Shown piece after piece: positions 19,514-27,063 of a stretch of DNA of 64,000 nt. Location of the stretch: assembly GCF_003851885.1 (NCBI RefSeq), contig NZ_BHZE01000013.1, positions 1-64,000 of the forward strand, read 5' to 3'. The translations under genes were made by a program, and so were the position numbers. The DNA comes from Thermaurantimonas aggregans (GTDB taxonomy: Bacteria > Bacteroidota > Bacteroidia > Flavobacteriales > Schleiferiaceae). The notes below the pieces were generated by a model. It was not told the origin of the DNA. It did no database searches and was given only the letters and a program-made list of their open reading frames with translations. How positions within the stretch are numbered: position 1 is the first letter of the stretch; every line of letters begins with the position of its first letter.

Positions 19514-20977
19514 TTATAATTGATTGTAGTAGTCTAGGATTACTTGTTTGTCATCAAATGGATGTTTTACACCCTTGATTTCCTGATATTTCTCGTGCCC
19601 CTTCCCGGCCACAAGTACCACATCTCCTTTCCGGGCGAGGCTTAAGGCCATGCGGATGGCTTCGCGCCTATCCGTGATTTTGTGGCATTTCCGCCGTTGG
19701 TGCAGTTCGATGCCAGCTTCTATTTCTGCTATGATCTGCTCGGGATCTTCAGAGCGCGGATTGTCAGAAGTGATGATGACACGGTCGCTCCAGTCGGCAG
19801 CGATCTTACCCATCTCAGGTCGCTTAGCCTTATCACGATCGCCACCACAGCCAAATACTGTGATAATTTGCTGGTCGTGCTTTCGCGACTCGTGCAGGGT
19901 TTTCAAAACGTTTAGCAATGCATCGGGGGTGTGTGCGTAATCGACAATGGCTATTTGACCCGTCGGACCAGTAAGGGTCTCAAATCTGCCTTCCACAGGC
20001 CTAAGAGAGCTTATGGCCATAAGTGCCAGACTTTCATCAACCCCAAGCAACACTGCTACAGCATAAACAGCAAGGAGGTTATATGCATTAAATTCGCCAG
20101 TAAGAGCTGTGTACACATCGGCTCCACCTATGCGCAGCGTAAGGCCACCAATGTTGTTTTCAATGATCTTGCAGTGAAAATCGGCCATTTGCTTCAGAGC
20201 GTAGGAGTATTTTTTGGCCTTTGTGTTCTGCACCATTACTTGGCCGTTTCTATCGTCGGCATTGTAGAGGGCAAAAGCCTTTGAGGGCAATTCGTTAAAG
20301 AGCTTTTGCTTGGCAGCTATGTAATTGGCAAATGTTTTATGGTAGTCTAAATGATCGTGCGTAATGTTAGTAAAAACAGCGCCGGCGATGTCAGTACCTG
20401 CCAGGCGCTCTTGATGAATGCCGTGGCTGCTGGCCTCCATAAAGCAGTATTGAACACCTGCATCTGCCATGGCAGCCAGATGCTTCTGAAGCGAAAGTGC
20501 ATCAGGTGTAGTGTGAGTGGCTGGCAATTCCTCGTCGTGTATTATCACACGTACGGTCGAAATCAATCCGGTGCGAAAGCCGATTTTTTTGAAAACTTCA
20601 TAGAGCTGGGTAGTTACTGTAGTTTTCCCATTCGTTCCTGTTACTGCTACGATTTTCAGCTTTTCTGAAGGGTTTCCGTAGAAATTTGAGGCAATGACTC
20701 CTAATGCTCGAGCGCTGTTTTCTACGTATATGAAAGATATTTCGGGATATTTTTCGCTTAGATTGTTATCGTGCTCGCACACTATGGCCATAGCTCCGGA
20801 GTTTATAGCTTGCTCTATGTAGTTATGACCATCTGAGTTGGTGCCTGCTACTGCCACAAAGAGCGATTGATTTACCACCTTGCGTGAGTCAAACGCCACT
20901 TCTGAAACCGTTTGGTTCAGATTGCCGCGTACTCCCTTGAGATTAACTTTATAGAGAATGTCTTTTAATACCTTCAT
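19514..20977 (-). CDS. murE: UDP-MurNAc-tripeptide ligase, meso-DAP type
   Basis: Adds the third peptide residue in peptidoglycan synthesis, 487 aa. Motifs: [28 protein letters not shown] and the specificity motif DNPR (in [10 protein letters not shown]). DNPR is the mark of meso-diaminopimelate-adding enzymes, so the wall should contain DAP. The start is ATG 20977 ([11 protein letters not shown]), overlapping the ftsI stop by 4 nt (ATGA); the longer frame runs into ftsI. The usual next gene murF is absent, and mraY follows directly. Confidence 0.96.
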   Translation of the reverse strand: MKVLKDILYKVNLKGVRGNLNQTVSEVAFDSRKVVNQSLFVAVAGTNSDGHNYIEQAINSGAMAIVCEHDNNLSEKYPEISFIYVENSARALGVIASNFYGNPSEKLKIVAVTGTNGKTTVTTQLYEVFKKIGFRTGLISTVRVIIHDEELPATHTTPDALSLQKHLAAMADAGVQYCFMEASSHGIHQERLAGTDIAGAVFTNITHDHLDYHKTFANYIAAKQKLFNELPSKAFALYNADDRNGQVMVQNTKAKKYSYALKQMADFHCKIIENNIGGLTLRIGGADVYTALTGEFNAYNLLAVYAVAVLLGVDESLALMAISSLRPVEGRFETLTGPTGQIAIVDYAHTPDALLNVLKTLHESRKHDQQIITVFGCGGDRDKAKRPEMGKIAADWSDRVIITSDNPRSEDPEQIIAEIEAGIELHQRRKCHKITDRREAIRMALSLARKGDVVLVAGKGHEKYQEIKGVKHPFDDKQVILDYYNQL

Positions 20978-22995
20978 CGATTGTAGCTTTTTAGTTCGAC
21001 CATCATGGTCTTTGAAATAGCTGTCTGTGGAGTGGGGTACTGCCATGCTATGCGACCTGCGCCTGTGGCACTCACGCGGTAGCCTTCGTTTTCGAGCGTA
21101 GATAGGGCCAGGGAGATAGGCATTCCCGTTAAATCAGGCATTCGCCCCTTGCGCAATTCCTGAAGGATGTGCTCGTACTTTGGCTGCATTTTTTGAGGCG
21201 AAGCTGCTTCAGTTGTGATAGGGGTATAGATAAGCTCTCGTGGTTTAGTAGGACTTAAGCTCATTACAGCGAGCGCAGTGCGTGCAGCTACAGGTGCAGC
21301 CACTCGACTACCGTAATACGCCTTTTCGGCATTGGGCTTATCTACCACCACTATGACGCTGTACTGAGGATTGTCGGCAGGGAAAAAGCCTGCAAACGAG
21401 GCTCTGTATTTTCGGCTGCCTTTCTCCTTCCAGTAGTCGAGCTTAGCTGTACCTGTTTTACCGGCGAGCTTTATTTGAGGATTGTACAAGTGCTTTGCAG
21501 TGCCTTGTTTTACTACATTGGATAATAGTACTTTAAGTTTATCGAGTGTCTTTTGGCTGCAAATGGATGGATTCAATACGGCTGGCTCAAATCGGCGAAC
21601 GGTTTTCTTGTTTTTGCGGATTTCTTCTACGATATAGGGTTTTACCATTACGCCATTGTTGGCCACAGCGTTATAAACGGTAAGTAGTTGAAGTGGTGTA
21701 AAGCTGGTTTGATAGCCGAAAGCCATCCACGGTAGGGTGATGCCACTCCACTGTTCGCGGTCGTCGGGATGAGGTATTTTTGGGGGAGTTTCGCCTTTTA
21801 TTTCAAAATTTAAAGGTTTGTGTAGGCCAATTTTGTACAGTTTATCGACAAACTGGGCCGGATTATCGCGGTAATTGTCAAAAACCAACCTTGCAAAGGC
21901 TACGTTCGACGACTGCTCGAAGGCTCTAGCCAGCGTAATTGTACCGAAATTTTCCGAAGCGCCTTTTTCGCTGAAGTTTGATTCGGTCACTACTCGGTCG
22001 TAAAAAGTCCAAGAGCCATTAGCTATGTCAATGGTAGTTGAAGTATCGGCTTTGTTGTCTTCGAGTAGGATGAGGGTAGTTAGCAGTTTAAAAGTGCTAC
22101 CAGGCTCAGTGCTTTCCCAAATGGCGTAGTTTAGAATTTCTCCATAGTTGCCGTTTTCGGTGCGTCCTAGGTTTACCATGGCTTTGATCTTGCCGGTTTT
22201 TACCTCCATGAGTACTGCAGTGCCGTGATCGGCCTCGTAGTATTGTAGGGTAGAAAGTAGCTCGTGATGTAATATGTCTTGCATACGGGTATCAATGGTC
22301 GATACCACGTCATAGCCGTTTTCAGGGTCTTCGTCCCATCCGTTGTTGATTGGCTTCCAATGGCCTTTAGCCATCATTTGCATCCATCGCTTGCCTTCTT
22401 TGCCCTTTAGCCAAGTGTCGAAAGCACCTTCTAAGCCGGTTTGTCCTCGGTGGGCATTGCTGTAGCCTATGGTGCGTTCGGCTACTCCGCTCATAGGCAT
22501 TTTGCGAAAGCTCTGCTGCTCGACTATAAGCCCCCCTTTAAATTTTCCATGTCTGAAGACAGGGAAATTTTTTATTTGCTGTACGTCTGAAAAAGCAATA
22601 TTGTCGAGCAGTTTTACGTATCGGTGCTTTGCATTTCGGCTACTGTTCAGTAGGGTAAGCCACTCTCTCTTTGAGCGGCCGAATCTCGATAGTTTCTCGG
22701 CTAGGGCATCGATTTCATTGCTCCAGATTTCTCTGCTCACTGATAGTGGGTCGAAGTAGATATCAAAAAGTGGCATCGAAGTAGCCAAGAGCTTTTGGTC
22801 GGAACTGTAGATGTTTCCCCTCACCGGCGGAATGGTATGGTAGCGAATGATTTGTTTTTCGATAGAGGCTTTTAGTTCAGGACCTTCCACCCATTGAAGC
22901 ACTATCAGCTTGTAGAGAATGGCGCCAAAGGGCACCATCAGCAGCAGTGCTGTGAGGTACAGTCGGATGTATAAATTTTTCTTTGGGTCCTTCAC
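20974..22995 (-). CDS. ftsI: Septal penicillin-binding protein FtsI (PBP3) with PASTA domain
   Basis: A monofunctional transpeptidase that crosslinks septal peptidoglycan, 673 aa. One N-terminal membrane helix lies at about residues 12-32. The PBP dimerisation region follows (PPVRGNIYSSD near 57-67). The transpeptidase has catalytic S300-T-F-K303, SSN (in EQSSNVAFARL) and KTG (in LAGKTGTAKLDYW). A C-terminal PASTA-like domain begins near 605 (MPDLTGMPISLALSTLENEGY). PASTA on FtsI is common in Bacteroidota but absent from E. coli PBP3. It overlaps ftsL by 4 nt and murE by 4 nt. Confidence 0.95.
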   Translation of the reverse strand: MKDPKKNLYIRLYLTALLLMVPFGAILYKLIVLQWVEGPELKASIEKQIIRYHTIPPVRGNIYSSDQKLLATSMPLFDIYFDPLSVSREIWSNEIDALAEKLSRFGRSKREWLTLLNSSRNAKHRYVKLLDNIAFSDVQQIKNFPVFRHGKFKGGLIVEQQSFRKMPMSGVAERTIGYSNAHRGQTGLEGAFDTWLKGKEGKRWMQMMAKGHWKPINNGWDEDPENGYDVVSTIDTRMQDILHHELLSTLQYYEADHGTAVLMEVKTGKIKAMVNLGRTENGNYGEILNYAIWESTEPGSTFKLLTTLILLEDNKADTSTTIDIANGSWTFYDRVVTESNFSEKGASENFGTITLARAFEQSSNVAFARLVFDNYRDNPAQFVDKLYKIGLHKPLNFEIKGETPPKIPHPDDREQWSGITLPWMAFGYQTSFTPLQLLTVYNAVANNGVMVKPYIVEEIRKNKKTVRRFEPAVLNPSICSQKTLDKLKVLLSNVVKQGTAKHLYNPQIKLAGKTGTAKLDYWKEKGSRKYRASFAGFFPADNPQYSVIVVVDKPNAEKAYYGSRVAAPVAARTALAVMSLSPTKPRELIYTPITTEAASPQKMQPKYEHILQELRKGRMPDLTGMPISLALSTLENEGYRVSATGAGRIAWQYPTPQTAISKTMMVELKSYNR

Positions 22996-23342
22996 TTTTC
23001 GTCTTGCTTTACGAGTCTTCCTTTTTTATCCACTACTATCATCAGCGGAGGTTCTTTGCTCTCTACTAGCCCTACAGCTTCAGCCCTTTGTTTTATTTTG
23101 CTTCGCATACTCAGCTTCATCAGGCGCGAGCGCGTTTCGGTAAATTCGGAATTCAGGTCTTTCATTTCCGATTGCAGAGCTGACAGTATCAGTACTTTGC
23201 GCTCCACCATATGTCCGCTGAAGATGCTCAGCAAGGCCAGCAGAGCTAGCCATAGCACAAAGAGGCGGTGGCGATTCCACCGGCTATCGGCCAAAAAACT
23301 GCCTTTAATGATTTCCGATATTTTTACCTCTTTTGCTTTCAT
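22992..23342 (-). CDS. ftsL: FtsL-like cell division protein
   Basis: A 116-aa bitopic membrane protein: a cytoplasmic tail of about 26 residues, one helix (about 27-45), then a periplasmic coiled-coil-like segment (MKDLNSEFTETRSRLMKL). This is the layout of FtsL, which forms a complex with FtsQ and an FtsB-like partner. Primary sequence is poorly conserved; the call rests on topology and its location between rsmH and ftsI. Confidence 0.8.
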   Translation of the reverse strand: MKAKEVKISEIIKGSFLADSRWNRHRLFVLWLALLALLSIFSGHMVERKVLILSALQSEMKDLNSEFTETRSRLMKLSMRSKIKQRAEAVGLVESKEPPLMIVVDKKGRLVKQDEK

Positions 23343-23347
23343 ATCCT

Positions 23348-24256
23348 TTACTTTCGTTCAGCAGCTCGCAGTCGGGCACTGCGCGAGCGAGTGTTAGTAG
23401 CTATTTCTTCTTCTTTTGGTTCTATGGCTTTTTTGGTCAGAGGCTTCCAAGGCGAGAGGTCGTTGCCATAAAAGTCCTTTTCGGTGCGATCTTCAAAGTT
23501 TCCAGATCGCATGAAGACCTTCACCAGCCGATCTTCGAGCGAATGGTAGGAGATAACCACCAGCCTTCCACCTGGTTTTACCAAGTCTGTAGCTTGCATT
23601 AGCATTTCTTTAAGGGCTTCCAGCTCCTGGTTTACCTCTATGCGCAGGGCTTGATAGATACGCGCCAGGGTTTGATGTTCGCGATCCTTGCGGCAGTAGG
23701 GCTGGCACACTTCGTTGAGCCTACCGGTGGTAAGTATTGGTTCAGTGGCGCGAGCCTTACAGATGGCGCGTGCAATTCGGCGGCTGTGGGGCAGCTCGCC
23801 ATAGCGCTGCAGTAGATCGGCAATGGCATCTTCAGGCCAATCGTTTACAATGTCAGCCGCTGTGAGTGAAATCTCTGGATTCATCCGCATGTCGAGTGGG
23901 GCGTCAAACCGCAGTGAAAACCCCCGTTCAGCTGTATCAAACTGGTGCGACGACACACCCAAATCAGCTAAAATGCCATCGACAGCGCGTATGCCTTCTA
24001 AGCGCAAGAAGCGCTTAATGTATCTAAAATTTTCCTCAATCAGCTTAAAGCGCGGGTCGTCAGGGGCATTAGCTGCAGCGTCAGGATCCTGGTCGAAGGC
24101 AAATAACTTGCCCTCATCGCCCAGCTGTTCCAGTATCGCCCGGCTGTGCCCACCTCCTCCGAAGGTGCAGTCCACATACACCCCGTTCTGCTTTACAGCG
24201 AGCAGTTCCAGGGTGTCTTGCAGAAGCACCGGTATGTGGTAAGCAGGCACAGTCAT
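23348..24256 (-). CDS. rsmH: 16S rRNA (cytosine(1402)-N(4))-methyltransferase
   Basis: An SAM-dependent methyltransferase of 16S rRNA (MraW), 302 aa. The N-terminal HIPVLLQDTLELL, SAM loop DCTFGGGGHS, LADLGVSSHQFD, ERGFSLRFDAPLDMRM and late VVISYHSLEDRLVK segments are all diagnostic. The C-terminus is basic (RSRSARLRAAERK). It lies 11 nt downstream of mraZ and 5 nt upstream of ftsL. Confidence 0.97.
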   Translation of the reverse strand: MTVPAYHIPVLLQDTLELLAVKQNGVYVDCTFGGGGHSRAILEQLGDEGKLFAFDQDPDAAANAPDDPRFKLIEENFRYIKRFLRLEGIRAVDGILADLGVSSHQFDTAERGFSLRFDAPLDMRMNPEISLTAADIVNDWPEDAIADLLQRYGELPHSRRIARAICKARATEPILTTGRLNEVCQPYCRKDREHQTLARIYQALRIEVNQELEALKEMLMQATDLVKPGGRLVVISYHSLEDRLVKVFMRSGNFEDRTEKDFYGNDLSPWKPLTKKAIEPKEEEIATNTRSRSARLRAAERK

Positions 24257-24267
24257 TTGTATTGAGC

Positions 24268-24732
24268 TTAATTACTATCAGTGTCATCCAAATGGCCCAT
24301 CACTTCTTCAGCCAGCGCAGCAAAATCGACATCCGGATTGTTCACCACTGCCTCATAAGCCTCTTTGTTCCAGATTTCGATCCAGCTGCCCATAGCATTG
24401 AGCACGATATCGCCCTGTATTCCAGCGAAGTTCACCAGGTCTCTCGGGATGAGCAGTCTTCCATTGCCATCGATCTCTACCATGCGCACACCAGCGGTGT
24501 ACATGCGAATGAAGTCGTTGTTCTTCTTTACAAACCGGTTTAGCTTATTCAGTTTGTTCATGATTTGATTCCACTCGCGCATGGGGTACAGCTCAAGGCA
24601 CTTCTGAAAGACACTTCGCTTCAGCACAAATCCTTCTTCCAGTAGGGGCAGTAGCTGCTTTTTAAGCGCTGATGGCAATAGTATCCGCGCCTTTTCGTCA
24701 GCTTTTAACTCGTGTACCCCTATCAGATTCAA
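24268..24732 (-). CDS. mraZ: Transcriptional regulator MraZ
   Basis: A 154-aa DNA-binding protein with two SpoVT/AbrB-like halves, each with the DxxxR signature: D12-R16 (LKADEKARILLP) and a second copy in VEIDGNGRLLIPR. In other bacteria MraZ binds direct repeats of TGGGN-type boxes before its own gene and represses the dcw cluster. The start is TTG at 24732, as no ATG precedes the first motif. It heads the dcw operon here. TGG-type boxes with 10-bp period lie upstream. Confidence 0.95.
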   Translation of the reverse strand: MNLIGVHELKADEKARILLPSALKKQLLPLLEEGFVLKRSVFQKCLELYPMREWNQIMNKLNKLNRFVKKNNDFIRMYTAGVRMVEIDGNGRLLIPRDLVNFAGIQGDIVLNAMGSWIEIWNKEAYEAVVNNPDVDFAALAEEVMGHLDDTDSN

Positions 24733-24760
24733 GGATTTTCGCTTTTATGTTTCTGATGTT

Positions 24761-24768
24761 CAAAGGTA
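24761..24768 (-). promoter_or_regulatory. -7 element of the dcw (mraZ) promoter
   Basis: TACCTTTG on the minus strand, 29 nt upstream of the mraZ TTG. No TTG is found at the expected -33 position; that region is occupied by the TGGNN boxes at 24779-24793. Confidence 0.55.
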
Positions 24769-24778
24769 AAAACATTTT

Positions 24779-24793
24779 TCCCACATTTTTCCA
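24779..24793 (-). promoter_or_regulatory. Putative MraZ boxes upstream of mraZ
   Basis: On the minus strand TGGAA (24789-24793) and TGGGA (24779-24783) repeat with a 10-bp period, both followed by A/T-rich spacers. They cover the expected -33 region of the mraZ promoter. The arrangement matches known MraZ operators (TGGGN repeated every 10 bp). Confidence 0.55.
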
Positions 24794-24877
24794 CTTAATT
24801 CCTTGATTGTTGAAAAGTTTTTCTCTTTAAAACTTTTTGAGAGGAAAAACGCTTTGATTTTCTGCTAATTTTTTAGG

Positions 24878-24892
24878 TGGTAAAAAGTGGTA
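24878..24892 (+). promoter_or_regulatory. Second pair of TGG boxes, plus strand
   Basis: TGGTA at 24878-24882 and again at 24888-24892, with an exact 10-bp period and the spacer AAAAG, in the opposite orientation to the mraZ-proximal pair. This is a possible distal MraZ site. Confidence 0.4.
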
Positions 24893-25248
24893 TAAACATA
24901 TGAACCTGATTTTCCAAAAATCGAGTTTTATCAGCTTCTTTACTTTCAAGCCTTACCCTCTTTTTTTCACTTTCCGTCTGAAAGCGTTTCATTTGCAAAC
25001 CGATGAGAAGTTTTTATCCTGTACTTACGTAAGAATTGTTCTCAGAACTTTTTTTAATGCCATAAGCACACCTTTGAAAAATTGCTACAAAACCTCATCA
25101 CCTGCGCTTCTAACCCCACTGTGCATTTATCCGTTCAAACAAGTTGAGCTTTACACCTGTATCATGTTGTGATTCTTGGCTTTTTAAAAAGGAACTTTGC
25201 TTTCGATACCAAAAGCCATACTTTCTGCAGTCCACTATTTGTAAACAC

Positions 25249-27063
25249 ATGGAGATAAGCGAACACATAACCAATCTGCTCAAAACCCTTCCCGAAAAAC
25301 CGGGAGTCTATCAACACCTCGACAAAGAGGGAAATATCCTATACATCGGCAAGGCCAAAAACCTTAAAAAACGCGTTTCTTCTTACTTCCAAAAAGAGCA
25401 CACTAGCGGCCGCCTGGCCATGCTTGTGCGAAAAGTGGCTGATATTCAGGTGATCGTAACCGAAACTGAATTTGACGCCTTATTACTTGAAAACAACCTT
25501 ATCAAAAAATACCAACCGCGCTACAACATTAACTTAAAAGACGACAAAACCTATCCTTGGATCTGCATTACAAACGAAGACTTCCCCAGAATTTTTCCGA
25601 CCCGCAAAAAGGTGAATGACGGCTCCTCCTACTACGGTCCATATGCCTCTGTCAAAGTAATGCGCACCGTGCTTGAACTGATACGCACTCTGTATCCGGT
25701 GCGCACCTGTAAAATGCCCATGACCGTAGCCGGAGTACAAGCTGGCAAGTACAAAGTGTGCCTCGAGTATCACATGGGCAACTGTCGTGGGCCATGCGAA
25801 GGCCTGCAATCGAAAGAAGACTACCAGCGTGAGATTGAAGGCGCTCGCCACATCATCAAAGGCCATCTTAACATCGTAAAGCAAATACTCATCGACCAAA
25901 TGCAGGCACTCGCTGCTGAAATGCGCTTCGAAGAAGCTCAAAAAACTAAAGAAAAACTAGACGCTCTGCTCAAGTACCAAGCGAAATCGAGCGTTGTTGA
26001 TTTTAACATCAAAGAAGCTGACGTATTCGGTGCCGTGAGCGATGCTGAATTTTGTTATGTAAACTACCTAAAAATCGTAGATGGTGGAATAATAAACAGT
26101 TTTTCAGAAGAATTCCGAAAGAAAATTGACGAAACCGAGAGCGAAATACTCGAGCTTGCCATTCCGCACTTTCGCAAGCTCTTCGAGTCGGAGGCGCGCG
26201 AGATTTACACTTCGCACTCGGTAGAGCTCGAAATTCCAAACGTCAAAATCCACACTCCTACTCGTGGCGAAAAGCGCGACCTCGTGGAGCTCAGCGTCAA
26301 AAATGCCGGCTATCACCGGCTTGAACGCCTGAAAAACCTCCAAATTACAGACCCCGATCGCCATGTCAATCGCCTCATGCAGCAGATGAAGGCCGACCTC
26401 GGCATCGATCAAGAGCCGCGCCACATTGAGTGCTTCGACAATTCCAACATCATGGGCACCAATCCCGTAAGCGCTTGCGTCGTTTTTCGCGACGGAAAAC
26501 CCAGCAAAAAGGAATACCGACACTTTAATGTAAAAACCGTAGAAGGTCCCGACGACTTTGCCACCATGCGCGAGGTAGTGTACCGCCGATACCGACGCAT
26601 GCTCGACGAAGGGCAGCCTCTGCCTCAGCTCATCGTAATAGACGGCGGAAAAGGTCAACTCAACGCAGCCCTCCAAAGCCTCAGAGAGCTCGGGATTGAC
26701 CAGCAAATGCGCATACTTGGCATAGCCAAGCGACTGGAAGAACTTTACTTCCCAAACGATCCGCTGCCTTTGATGCTCAACAAAAAATCTGAAACCCTCA
26801 AAGTCCTTCAGCACATTCGCGATGAGGCGCACCGATTTGGACTCACGCACCATCGCAAGCGCCGAACCTCATCGGCCCTGAAAACCGAATTGACCAAAAT
26901 CGACGGCATTGGAGAAGCCACTGCTGAAGCTCTCATCAAAAAATTTGGCAGCGTGAAAAAAATTAAAACCTTAACCCTCGATCAGCTCGCCGAGGTGATC
27001 GGTAAATCCAAAGCTCAAAAGATTTTTTCATATTTTCATCGCGAAAATGTGACCAAATCTTGA
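25249..27063 (+). CDS. uvrC: UvrABC excinuclease subunit C
   Basis: Makes both incisions in nucleotide excision repair, 604 aa. N-terminal GIY-YIG nuclease at about residues 15-95 (KPGVYQHL, then ILYIGKAKNLKKRVSSYF). A UVR motif lies near 205-235 (MRFEEAQKTKEKLDALL). The C-terminal RNase H-like nuclease includes HIECFDNSNIMGT and VIDGGKGQLN. Tandem HhH follows at the end (LTKIDGIGEATAEALIKKFGSV). The start is ATG 25249 (MEISEHITNLL); the 35 upstream codons of the longer frame do not resemble UvrC. Its last bases overlap the TTG of the next gene. Confidence 0.97.
   Translation: MEISEHITNLLKTLPEKPGVYQHLDKEGNILYIGKAKNLKKRVSSYFQKEHTSGRLAMLVRKVADIQVIVTETEFDALLLENNLIKKYQPRYNINLKDDKTYPWICITNEDFPRIFPTRKKVNDGSSYYGPYASVKVMRTVLELIRTLYPVRTCKMPMTVAGVQAGKYKVCLEYHMGNCRGPCEGLQSKEDYQREIEGARHIIKGHLNIVKQILIDQMQALAAEMRFEEAQKTKEKLDALLKYQAKSSVVDFNIKEADVFGAVSDAEFCYVNYLKIVDGGIINSFSEEFRKKIDETESEILELAIPHFRKLFESEAREIYTSHSVELEIPNVKIHTPTRGEKRDLVELSVKNAGYHRLERLKNLQITDPDRHVNRLMQQMKADLGIDQEPRHIECFDNSNIMGTNPVSACVVFRDGKPSKKEYRHFNVKTVEGPDDFATMREVVYRRYRRMLDEGQPLPQLIVIDGGKGQLNAALQSLRELGIDQQMRILGIAKRLEELYFPNDPLPLMLNKKSETLKVLQHIRDEAHRFGLTHHRKRRTSSALKTELTKIDGIGEATAEALIKKFGSVKKIKTLTLDQLAEVIGKSKAQKIFSYFHRENVTKS

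Larger units (their letters stand above)
24733..25248. other. Intergenic region between mraZ and uvrC
   Basis: This 516-nt AT-rich divergent intergenic stretch holds the mraZ promoter and TGG boxes on the minus strand and a second pair of TGGTA boxes on the plus strand (24878-24892). A weak candidate uvrC promoter (TTG at 25167, GAACTTTG at 25192-25199, 22-bp spacer) is also present. I see no convincing coding sequence; the 24900-25172 frame lacks a plausible start context and any recognisable features. Confidence 0.6.

Noticed and set aside
24900-25172. 90-codon frame in the mraZ-uvrC intergenic region
   Set aside because: AT-rich, Phe/Lys-heavy composition with no motif, no ribosome site and no promoter; treated as non-coding.
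25144-25248. Extended N-terminus of uvrC
   Set aside because: The 35 extra residues are not UvrC-like, and the standard start MEISEHITNLL begins at 25249.
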